Shown here: positions 5,937 through 12,549 of the stretch, one piece after another | Numbering within the stretch: position 1 is the first letter of the stretch | Layout: every line of letters begins with the position of its first letter | From: Methanobrevibacter sp. | GTDB lineage: Archaea > Methanobacteriota > Methanobacteria > Methanobacteriales > Methanobacteriaceae | Assembly (NCBI GenBank): GCA_017646885.1 | Contig: JAGCLR010000324.1 | Location: 1 to 12,549, forward strand | Length of the DNA: 12,549 bases | Direction of reading: 5' to 3' | Translations under genes and position numbers: made by a program | The notes under the pieces: model-generated | Told to the model about the DNA's origin: nothing | What the model saw: only the letters and a program-made list of their open reading frames with translations | The model's database searches: none

Positions 5937-7211
5937 TTATTTATAGGTGTAGCGATATACTACATACTTATCCATTTCTTTTTTCTTAATAAGAAATTTC
6001 TTTTGTCGGCTTTTGCCGTCTGGCTGCTTACCTTGGTTAAAATCAGTCAGAACATCTCTGAATGTTACACTATTCAACTCAAGAATTGTCATCTTCATAA
6101 ACCGAACACTATTTTTCATGCGCTCATGATACGACATATCGTCCTTTTCGTAATTAGGAAGAACCGAACGAATATACTGATTGCGCTCTATAGTCGCTTT
6201 GTATGCTGTTTCTTCAGAGTCTTTCATTGTTTCGTGTTCATAAATAACATACCAAAAACGGTCATGTTTATTGATACACTCTACAAAAGCCTCTTGGTCA
6301 TTGCCTGGAGTAGAGGTCTTTTTAATATCACTTGCTTTAAGATCGCCATAGAATTGTTCACGCCCAAACCATATATCAAAATCGAAAGCCCCATCCTTAT
6401 GCCCTTTATTGTCAGTCCCCACATATCTCATCAAGTCGAGCACATCATTATCTATGGTGAATTTATTAAACTTGTACTCTAAGAACCAACCAGCCCACTC
6501 TGCTTGTTGCCAATGTCGCCAACTATCTCCGTGCATCTCTTTAATTTTATCAACAGCATAGAGCCATTGACCAAAAGAGAAACCATTATTGAATTTAGCA
6601 AACAAGTCAAAGAGTTCATTATCTCCAGTTTTTGTACCAGCCAAATAATCCGCAAAGTCTTTTGCTCGTACAGAATATATATGATTGCCATACTGATCCT
6701 CACGATGGAAAACACCATTTCTTACCGCCTGGTAGAGGTCGTTGGTATATACATGTGCAGAAGAATTATGCAAGCCATGTTGCAAATAAGTATCTTTTGC
6801 AAAATCTACGAAAATAACATTATCTTGATAGTGATAAACTCCTACGAAACGAATATCATAATCTATCTTTGCGGCAATGGCTTCATTACAGAACTCTTGC
6901 CAACTGCTTGGCATTTGAATACGCTTTTTGAATATAGGATGAGGATTGCCCAAATAGGATATCGCTTTATGCAGAAGAATATACTTCTTTCCGTTAGTTC
7001 TATAAACAAATAACTTGCGCCCTAAAATCTCTTCTACTGCACAATTTTTCTCTCCTAAATAGTGAGTTAACGCAGCGCGTTGTCGCTTATTAGAACGCAG
7101 CACTTGATCATGCGCCACTTCCAACCCAAAGTCCGAACGGATTTGTTCGCTCGGTCTATTGTGCGACTTATCATCGCTTAATTTGCTTTTGTCAAAAAAG
7201 AAGAAAAACAT
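5937..7211 (-). CDS. Predicted type II restriction endonuclease (PD-(D/E)XK)
   Basis: This is the likely cutting partner of methyltransferase 2. I do not recognise a named family, so the call rests on context and a plausible active site. Residues 277-292 read DFDIWFGREQFYGDLK, giving D279 and D290-L-K292 in the D...DxK spacing of PD-(D/E)XK nucleases. Acidic residues E238 and E245 (QAEWAGWFLEYKF) lie on the preceding helix. The C-terminus is strongly basic (KKFLIKKKEMDKYVVYRYTYK region, 404-424). The frame can begin at GTG 7214 or ATG 7211; I chose the ATG, giving 424 residues beginning MFFFFFDKSK. It lies 63 bp after the receiver gene and 2 bp before methyltransferase 2. No promoter box is visible in the gap. 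It could instead be another DNA-interacting subunit. Confidence 0.68.
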   Translation of the reverse strand: MFFFFFDKSKLSDDKSHNRPSEQIRSDFGLEVAHDQVLRSNKRQRAALTHYLGEKNCAVEEILGRKLFVYRTNGKKYILLHKAISYLGNPHPIFKKRIQMPSSWQEFCNEAIAAKIDYDIRFVGVYHYQDNVIFVDFAKDTYLQHGLHNSSAHVYTNDLYQAVRNGVFHREDQYGNHIYSVRAKDFADYLAGTKTGDNELFDLFAKFNNGFSFGQWLYAVDKIKEMHGDSWRHWQQAEWAGWFLEYKFNKFTIDNDVLDLMRYVGTDNKGHKDGAFDFDIWFGREQFYGDLKASDIKKTSTPGNDQEAFVECINKHDRFWYVIYEHETMKDSEETAYKATIERNQYIRSVLPNYEKDDMSYHERMKNSVRFMKMTILELNSVTFRDVLTDFNQGKQPDGKSRQKKFLIKKKEMDKYVVYRYTYK

Positions 7212-7274
7212 CACTTTAATTTTTTGTATTTAACTTATGACATAACTAAAAAATCACATCTCTTAAATTCTGGA

Positions 7275-8588
7275 TTATTTTTCAAATGTGGTTATACCGA
7301 TGCGAGAATGATGACTTGCATACGCATGACCAATCATATCCATCATTTCTTTTTGAAAACAAAATAGAGGATCACTTATTAAGTTTCTTATCATTGATTT
7401 TGGCAAAGTAAATGAAAAATTCAAGTTAAATAATATTATTTTTTCTTGATCTTGTATATTATATGTTCCGCGAATACGTAGAATAGACTCCTTTAACTTT
7501 GATTTTCCTCTATTGGTTTTAGCATTGAATAAATCAGAGGATATAGCCATACCCAATAAGTATTTACATGTTCTTTCTTTACTTTGACAAAAGTCACAAG
7601 CGGCACTATATTCAACACATATTAATTGTATATTTTCTAAATCTTCCTGTATAATTTTAGGAAGTATTAAATCACAAAATTCTAAAACAGAATAACCAAA
7701 TTTATCTATGAAGAATTCTTCATTAGGTTCTAGTATAATGGGACATAGTGCCCCTCTTGTTTCTGCAGTTATATTCCCCTTGCTTTGAATGTTGAAAATA
7801 TTATTTAATTGTGATACTTTAAAATTATCAGGAAAACAAATATCATTTGATGTAGTTGAGTTTTCAAGGACATCAATATTCGTATTCCATAAAGTATGTT
7901 CAGAATTTCTAAAAGCATCTGATAATAATGGAATTAATGATTCTTTTATTGCATAGTCAGGATTTTGTTTCGCAAGTGCATATCCTACAGTCTGAACCGC
8001 AATTGCAGATAGAACTTGTTGGCAATTATTGTTAAATGTATCATTATTTTCCCAAACATTCCCCTTGGGAATTAAATTAATAAGTTTAGTTGTTGTCGAA
8101 TCAACAACATCACTCATTATATTCTCATACTCAAAAATCAATTTAACAGCGGACTCTCCAAAAATACTACATATTTTATCATCAAGACTATTGTTCTCGT
8201 TATAAAATTCTGTTTTATCGATATTTGTTATGTAAAAAGGAGAATGTTTGATAAAATCTGCATTACTATCTCTTGTTACAAATGTTTTAAAATTAGCAAT
8301 CCACTCGGTATTGCTAGTCCATAACACAAGAATATAAGGACCATTATCTTCATGTATGTAATGAGTTATAGCATCCTGTAGAGTAGAGTTACGTTGTTGC
8401 TCTGATTGGGCATTATTTAAATTAATATCTAAAAACAACATTCTAACTCCCTTTAATGGATTAGAATAAAATGAGTCATAAATAAATTTTTTACATCCAA
8501 TGCCTTTATTATAAAAAACATTCGATAATTTTAACAAATCTTCTTCATGATCATCTACCATTATGATTCTATTGGATTCAGTAAGCAT
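7275..8588 (-). CDS. Response-receiver-like protein with Cys-rich C-terminal half
   Basis: The N-terminal 115 residues resemble a phospho-acceptor receiver domain: IIMVDDHEED places D12-D13 in the acidic pocket, MLFLDINL puts D54 at the phosphorylation site, and ILVLWTSN supplies the T91/S92 switch. A lysine equivalent could be K114 or K125. The remaining 300 residues match no standard output domain I know. They contain a cysteine cluster, CVEYSAACDFCQSKERTC (C324, C331, C334, C341), and end with a SHHSRIG segment. This layout fits the conflict-system receiver proteins that accompany Hsp90-like ATPases and methyltransferases (Pfam has a response-receiver family of this kind; the match is from memory). 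The start is 2 bp after the stop of the ATPase gene, so the two are almost certainly co-expressed. Inferred role: phosphorylation-controlled regulator or effector. Confidence 0.75.
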   Translation of the reverse strand: MLTESNRIIMVDDHEEDLLKLSNVFYNKGIGCKKFIYDSFYSNPLKGVRMLFLDINLNNAQSEQQRNSTLQDAITHYIHEDNGPYILVLWTSNTEWIANFKTFVTRDSNADFIKHSPFYITNIDKTEFYNENNSLDDKICSIFGESAVKLIFEYENIMSDVVDSTTTKLINLIPKGNVWENNDTFNNNCQQVLSAIAVQTVGYALAKQNPDYAIKESLIPLLSDAFRNSEHTLWNTNIDVLENSTTSNDICFPDNFKVSQLNNIFNIQSKGNITAETRGALCPIILEPNEEFFIDKFGYSVLEFCDLILPKIIQEDLENIQLICVEYSAACDFCQSKERTCKYLLGMAISSDLFNAKTNRGKSKLKESILRIRGTYNIQDQEKIILFNLNFSFTLPKSMIRNLISDPLFCFQKEMMDMIGHAYASHHSRIGITTFEK

Positions 8589-8590
8589 AA

Positions 8591-10744
8591 TTATTGTTGT
8601 TTTGTTTTAGGAAATATTAATACTATGCATGCACCATTGTATACCTTGGGTATATCTAAGTCAGAAATGTCTGGGAACAACAACTTTCCACCAATTGTTT
8701 CCATTACTAAATTCACAAAATACAATCCCATACCCATACCACCTTCTTTAGTTGTTTTAAAAGGTTGAATCATATCTTCAGGTTCTAGTGTAAAACCAAG
8801 TCCAGTATCGGCAATGATGATAGCATCACCATCGAAAGATTTCACATCACTTCCTATATAGATTGCAGATTTATGATCATCACCTAATATCTCATGTTGA
8901 GCAGATACCCAATATATTGCATTATCTATTATATTAGAAATGGAACTTAATAGTAAGTTGCTAGGACCAATTATTTTAAAGTCAGGAGACTCCTTTGATA
9001 ACAAAGGAGAAGAAAAGATAATATTGTGATAGTTAAAACGACTTTGGTTAATTTGAACAGCTCTATCCACTATAACAGATGCCATCAAAGTTTGTTTTTT
9101 CTTTTGTTTAAGAATAGGAGAGAAATTTTCTAATAATAAATTGAGATTTTTTATTCTTGATTTTAGACTTGTAATATTAACATTGGTAGTATCCAAATCA
9201 GAACTAATATATTTCATCTCACGCTCAATTTCATGAAAAACTAATGCCAAATTTATTCCTGTCATTCCAGAATTTAGCATTATATCTCGCATTTCATTAT
9301 ATTCTCGTTCGACTTTTTGAATAAGTGGATTAAACTCTGCACGCAGATTTTTTTGCTCCAACTTCTGTTCTAACTCCTTAATAGTTTCTGATAACCCAAC
9401 TTTCTTGTTTATTGTCGTGCTAGCCAGTACAGCCTCAAGTTGTTGCTTATCATTATCCGCAGTTCTTTCAAAAAAGGAAAATACAGATTTTATAATGTCT
9501 TTAAACCGTTGGTATGTTTCATTGTCTAGGAAACCTTCACGATTCGTTTTCTCTATTAATCCTTTTTCACTATCTTTAAGATTCAAGGAAATAGCACCAA
9601 TAGTAACTTTCTTACTAAAATGGTCACCAGTACGCTGAATTTTTGCTAATTCTAAATCTAACCAATCATCAGACTTTTCTCCATAGTTATATACTCGAAC
9701 ATTGTCTCGATAGATTTTTATTCCACAATTCTCTCTGATATACTCTTTTATGGAGTTATTTCTTCCGACACCATATACACAATCTAAAATTTGTTTACTT
9801 TGATTAAACACATAAAACTGCCCTGTTATTTTACCTATACATTTTAAGTCTTCTGTATGTAAAAAATATTTTTCTTTACCATTTACGTCTCTGGCAAAAG
9901 TTTTAGGATTTACAGAAAGTTGTTGCGCCTTATTATGTAGATGATTATCAGACAAACCTCGGTAAGAGTGTGGCATAAAAGAATACTCCCATTCAAACTC
10001 CGCAAAATCATTCACATCAACAGCAGGCTTCAATGAAAATTTAAATTGATATAAACTATCAGATAAAATCTCTTTTCCTGTTTTAATATCTTCTATCCAT
10101 TGTTGTTTGTCTTCATCACATTTGATAACAACCTCAAAATTATCTATTGGTTGGAAAGGATTTTTAAAACTATCTATTTTTCTCGCCAAATCGCGTAATT
10201 GAGTTTTAGTCCAATGCTTACATTTAAGTCCTGTTAAAGTTATTCTTGTTCCGTGAGATTTGTTGAATGGTTGAAGGACTCCATCTCGTACCTCTACATA
10301 TAAGTCATCAATATAATCTCCTGATGAAATTAAATTTTTCCAATTAATTTCCAAATGAGTTCCAAATAAATCATCTTCAGTTTGAGATTCCAATAAAATA
10401 GAATCGGCTAACCGATGAACAGCTAATCGTCCAACTCCTTTATTTCCTAAAGAATATCGTTTATATTTTTTGCTTATTTTTGCCTCTTTTTTCTTATAGT
10501 TTGTACCTATCGTTAGCCAAACTTTGTGGATTAACTCCGTTGTCATTCCACACCCGTCATCTTCTATAATAATCTTTTGGTTTGGAGTGTTTAGGTCTAC
10601 AAACGAAATGATAACCTCGTCTGCATCTGCATCATAGGAATTTTTAACCAATTCAAAAATGGCTAAAATATCACTTCCTATCAATTCATCTCCCAATAAA
10701 TTTAGGATATTACTTGTTGCTTTTATTGGATACTTTTCTGTCAT
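8591..10744 (-). CDS. Dual GHKL ATPase: MutL/MORC-like plus histidine-kinase-like domains
   Basis: A 717-residue protein with no membrane segment, so probably cytosolic. The N-terminal GHKL ATPase has E31-LVK-N35 (N box), DDGCGM (62-67) and GNKGVGR (100-106). It is followed by a transducer-like region with IYRDNVRVYNYG (344-355), DDWLDLEL (359-366) and NREGF (401-405), as in conflict-system relatives of Hsp90, MutL and MORC. A coiled-coil-rich segment spans about 430-550 and contains FHEIE with H504, reminiscent of a histidine-kinase phospho-acceptor helix. The C-terminal domain (about 585-717) has a full second set of kinase boxes: NIIDN (604-608), DTGLG (646-650), PFKTTK (661-666) and GGMGMGL (668-674). 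Its ATG overlaps the methyltransferase 1 stop (ATGA). Such ATPases occur in some restriction-modification loci. Here it probably senses DNA or phage state and may phosphorylate the adjacent receiver. Confidence 0.88.
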   Translation of the reverse strand: MTEKYPIKATSNILNLLGDELIGSDILAIFELVKNSYDADADEVIISFVDLNTPNQKIIIEDDGCGMTTELIHKVWLTIGTNYKKKEAKISKKYKRYSLGNKGVGRLAVHRLADSILLESQTEDDLFGTHLEINWKNLISSGDYIDDLYVEVRDGVLQPFNKSHGTRITLTGLKCKHWTKTQLRDLARKIDSFKNPFQPIDNFEVVIKCDEDKQQWIEDIKTGKEILSDSLYQFKFSLKPAVDVNDFAEFEWEYSFMPHSYRGLSDNHLHNKAQQLSVNPKTFARDVNGKEKYFLHTEDLKCIGKITGQFYVFNQSKQILDCVYGVGRNNSIKEYIRENCGIKIYRDNVRVYNYGEKSDDWLDLELAKIQRTGDHFSKKVTIGAISLNLKDSEKGLIEKTNREGFLDNETYQRFKDIIKSVFSFFERTADNDKQQLEAVLASTTINKKVGLSETIKELEQKLEQKNLRAEFNPLIQKVEREYNEMRDIMLNSGMTGINLALVFHEIEREMKYISSDLDTTNVNITSLKSRIKNLNLLLENFSPILKQKKKQTLMASVIVDRAVQINQSRFNYHNIIFSSPLLSKESPDFKIIGPSNLLLSSISNIIDNAIYWVSAQHEILGDDHKSAIYIGSDVKSFDGDAIIIADTGLGFTLEPEDMIQPFKTTKEGGMGMGLYFVNLVMETIGGKLLFPDISDLDIPKVYNGACIVLIFPKTKQQ

Positions 10745-11982
10745 ACCAATTGTGTTTTTATAGATTCAGCTATTGCTTTTGCCATAAGAGGCGGAACGGC
10801 ATTACCTATTTGTTTATACATTGCAGATCGACTACCTTCAAAATAAAAGTTGTCAGGAAAAGATTGTATGCGAGCTGCTTCTCGGACGGATATGGAACGA
10901 CAACAATCTAAAGACGGATGAATATAGTAATGCCCATCTTTGGATAAGTGGGCAACAATAGTGTGAGATTTTCCATTACCGTCAACAACTTTAAATCTAT
11001 CTAAAAAAGATTTTTCGTTTTTCTGAGTTTTATATTCTGCAGGTAGATCTGTATACTTCACTCGCACCCCATTTTCATTCCACAATTTTATAGCATATGC
11101 GTATATGTTTGCATCATTAGAATTTAATGAACGAGCAATATTTTGAGTGACAAATGTGTCATCGGATAAACGAATTCCACTTTCTAATAGGTATTGATTA
11201 GTAGAGTGAGAATAACAAGAGATTTGCTGAACTTCACCTGCCTTCAAATTAGGAAGATCATACAAGAGGTCATTTATGGTAGCTGTTAACTCTGTTGTTT
11301 GAATGTCGGGATATCCAAAATCTTCATCTTGCTTCCATCCCACAATAATCAAACGATGTCTATCTTGAATGACGCCATAATTAGAGGCGTTTAACATTTT
11401 GAAATACACGTTGTATCCTAACTCTCTAAAGTACATTTGGAGATTTTTAAAGTGTTCACCTTTTTTTGAACTCAGTAATCCAGGCACATTCTCAAACACA
11501 AATCCACGAGGGGAAAATTCTTTTAGAAATTTACCATATTGCAGATACAATAATGTACGAGGATCATTGTCCATATCTTTTTTATGTCTCCCTAAAAGAG
11601 AGTATGCCTGACAAGGAGGACCACCAATAATAAAATCTATCTTCTTATTTTGGGCCAGTTTTTTGATTTGTTGAAAAATAGAATCTATCGTAGAATCAGA
11701 TATTTCAGCATTTATCACAGAGTTAATAATATCAGCAGGAACACTACCATAGAGAGTTTCTCGGCTAATTTCACCCTTTAGGTATTGATGATACATACTC
11801 AATTGACCATGAGCATATAAATAATGATAGCAACAACGCGTCTTTAATGTACTACACGCATCCTTATCCATTTCAACATGGGCAATAGGATAAAAGCCTG
11901 CCTGAATAAATCCCTCAGACAATCCCCCTGCACCAGCAAATAAATCAATAATCGTGTATTGCTTTTTTTGTTTCGTTCTCAT
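10741..11982 (-). CDS. C5-cytosine DNA methyltransferase 1
   Basis: A 413-residue cytosine-5 methyltransferase with motif I IIDLFAGAGGLSEGF (11-25), catalytic GGPPCQAYS with C124, FENV (163-166), QDRHR (206-210), motif IX VREAARIQSFPDNF (366-379) and motif X YKQIGNAVPPLM (389-400). About 70 extra residues between motifs II and IV (47-113, including YLKGEISRETLYGS) mark a subfamily often found with ATPase-containing defence loci, such as DISARM-like methyltransferases; that link is from memory. The frame extends upstream to 12024, but that start would lie inside the promoter, so the ATG at 11982, about 15 nt after the expected transcription start, is preferred. It overlaps the next gene by four bases. 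No nuclease is directly paired with it, so it probably protects host DNA from an activity elsewhere in the operon. Confidence 0.92.
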   Translation of the reverse strand: MRTKQKKQYTIIDLFAGAGGLSEGFIQAGFYPIAHVEMDKDACSTLKTRCCYHYLYAHGQLSMYHQYLKGEISRETLYGSVPADIINSVINAEISDSTIDSIFQQIKKLAQNKKIDFIIGGPPCQAYSLLGRHKKDMDNDPRTLLYLQYGKFLKEFSPRGFVFENVPGLLSSKKGEHFKNLQMYFRELGYNVYFKMLNASNYGVIQDRHRLIIVGWKQDEDFGYPDIQTTELTATINDLLYDLPNLKAGEVQQISCYSHSTNQYLLESGIRLSDDTFVTQNIARSLNSNDANIYAYAIKLWNENGVRVKYTDLPAEYKTQKNEKSFLDRFKVVDGNGKSHTIVAHLSKDGHYYIHPSLDCCRSISVREAARIQSFPDNFYFEGSRSAMYKQIGNAVPPLMAKAIAESIKTQLV

Positions 11983-12001
11983 GTAGATATACTTTAGCGC
12001 G

Positions 12002-12033
12002 CAAAGATACAACTTTTTTTGCATATATGCAAA
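12002..12033 (-). promoter_or_regulatory. Bacteroidetes promoter of the defence operon with 16-bp palindrome
   Basis: The minus strand carries TATCTTTG (12009-12002), an exact TAnnTTTG -7 box, and TTTG (12033-12030) 20 bp upstream as the -33 element. Together they match the Bacteroidetes primary sigma factor promoter. A perfect 16-bp palindrome, TTTGCATATATGCAAA (12018-12033), covers the -33 element and part of the spacer. A dimeric regulator bound there would block the promoter, so it is a good operator candidate. Transcription should start near 11996, which decides the start codon of methyltransferase 1. Confidence 0.75.
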
Positions 12034-12505
12034 TAAATAGCGAAAAAGTCGCCATTTTAGTTTAGAGAACGCGCCAAAGGCGCTACTGTTTAGGGGTTAG
12101 AGACAAGGCGGAATCTTAATAAACAGCACTTGGGGGTCACGGGGAGTTGATGCGGTCGTCTCCCGCTCTTCGGTCGGTCATCGGTCGGTGGAATTAGGTA
12201 AGGTATAAGAGAAGTAAAAAAGACGGAAATATTAAGAAAAGTACTTTTTATAGGCGAAAAGCGAGAGGTGAGAATAGGAATCTTAACTATCTAAACTAAT
12301 CTTTTTTTGAAACAAAAATACGGCACTTTGTGCCTACAAAAATATCTAAAAATAAACAGAATATATTTGGTGTTATGGCTACCGCCATTTTGTATCGTTA
12401 TATCTGCTGACTCACTTAAACAAGCTTAGATTCGTCATCATCTCTATCGATACTATATCTGCTTTTGCAGCTATTATACACCAAATAGTGTTTAAGGTCT
12501 AAGGT
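12034..12505. other. Non-coding, repeat-containing region upstream of the defence operon
   Basis: I see no convincing gene in these 470 bp. They hold a GCGCC-AAA-GGCGC hairpin (12071-12083), a 9-bp direct repeat TCGGTCGGT (12170-12178 and 12181-12189) in a GC-rich patch, a GGCAC-TTT-GTGCC hairpin (12322-12334), a 10-bp direct repeat TATATCTGCT (12399-12408 and 12454-12463) and a spaced inverted repeat TATTTGGTGT/ACACCAAATA (12364-12373 and 12478-12487). A 30-codon hydrophobic minus-strand frame (12296-12388, beginning MAVAITPNIF) is possible but weak. The mix of GC-rich repeats and AT-rich stretches looks like mobile-element backbone or an insertion boundary rather than ordinary chromosome. 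Confidence 0.4.
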
Positions 12506-12549
12506 TTAAAGTTTAAGTTTATCAATTTCCTCTTGGAGGGTATTGAGGA
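12506..12549 (-). CDS. Possible C-terminal end of an upstream gene
   Basis: On the minus strand one frame enters from the window edge and ends at TAA (12508-12506), reading LNTLQEEIDKLKL. The heptad-like leucines and charges look like the coiled-coil tail of a real protein and suggest an upstream gene transcribed in the same direction. Thirteen residues cannot prove this, and the product cannot be named. Confidence 0.35.
   Translation of the reverse strand, partial: LNTLQEEIDKLKL

Noticed and set aside
6003..7013. Plus-strand frames of 159 and 169 codons opposite the predicted endonuclease
   Set aside because: They are antisense to a gene with a plausible active site and tight operon spacing; the translations look like shadow sequence of an AT-rich gene.
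11983..12024. Upstream start for methyltransferase 1 beginning MQKKLYLCALKYIY
   Set aside because: It lies within the -7/-33 promoter region and upstream of the expected transcription start; the ATG at 11982 precedes the conserved motif I at a normal distance.
12071..12083. GCGCC-AAA-GGCGC hairpin as a terminator of an upstream gene
   Set aside because: The stem is only 5 bp and no T run follows it in either direction.
12313..12344. Two TATTTTTG sequences on the minus strand resembling -7 boxes
   Set aside because: They are low-complexity matches in an A/T run with no good -33 partner and no gene directly downstream.
1..12549. CRISPR array, tRNA or rRNA genes
   Set aside because: No regularly spaced repeats of CRISPR type and no cloverleaf or ribosomal RNA sequence was seen on either strand.

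Overview
The window looks like an accessory (mobile-element) region of a Bacteroidales genome (Bacteroides, Parabacteroides or a relative). The evidence is the AT-rich sequence, start codons without Shine-Dalgarno sequences behind A/T-rich leaders, and Bacteroidetes-type promoters (-7 box TAnnTTTG with an upstream TTTG) in front of both transcription units. Every convincing gene lies on the minus strand, so the window is transcribed right to left. Assignments rest on motifs read by eye; no database search was possible.

Layout, in transcription order. Positions 12549-12040 hold at most the last few codons of an upstream gene, then about 450 bp of apparently non-coding, locally GC-rich and repeat-rich DNA that may be mobile-element backbone. 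A clear promoter at 12002-12033, with a 16-bp palindrome over its -33 element, starts a long tightly packed series: C5-cytosine DNA methyltransferase 1 (11982-10741); a cytosolic protein with an N-terminal MutL/MORC/Hsp90-like ATPase domain and a C-terminal histidine-kinase-like ATPase domain (10744-8591); a response-receiver-like protein (8588-7275); a predicted PD-(D/E)XK restriction endonuclease (7211-5937); C5-methyltransferase 2 with a long C-terminal extension (5934-4264); two micro-ORFs of 26 and 35 codons sharing the motif GRHIGPAGF (4244-4164 and 4160-4053); a three-helix membrane protein whose start overlaps the stop of the second micro-ORF (4053-3622); a DUF4268-like nuclease-fold protein (3533-2613); and an AbiH-type abortive infection protein (2590-1322). 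A second unit with its own -7 box encodes an unrecognised 313-residue protein (1197-256) and ends at a good intrinsic terminator (135-170). Another leftward gene begins at position 51 and leaves the window.

The central block is a stacked anti-phage island. The second methyltransferase and the predicted endonuclease look like a classical type II restriction-modification pair. The first methyltransferase, dual ATPase and receiver protein look like a second, less usual module in which a kinase/receiver pair could control or effect DNA restriction. The nuclease-fold protein and AbiH add further predicted defence functions.

The least explained part is the peptide-peptide-membrane-protein module at 3622-4244. 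Two tiny proteins share nine identical residues encoded with only synonymous differences, which argues strongly that they are translated and selected. They are translationally coupled to a small membrane protein of the size and shape of known defence effectors. I do not recognise this arrangement as a described system.
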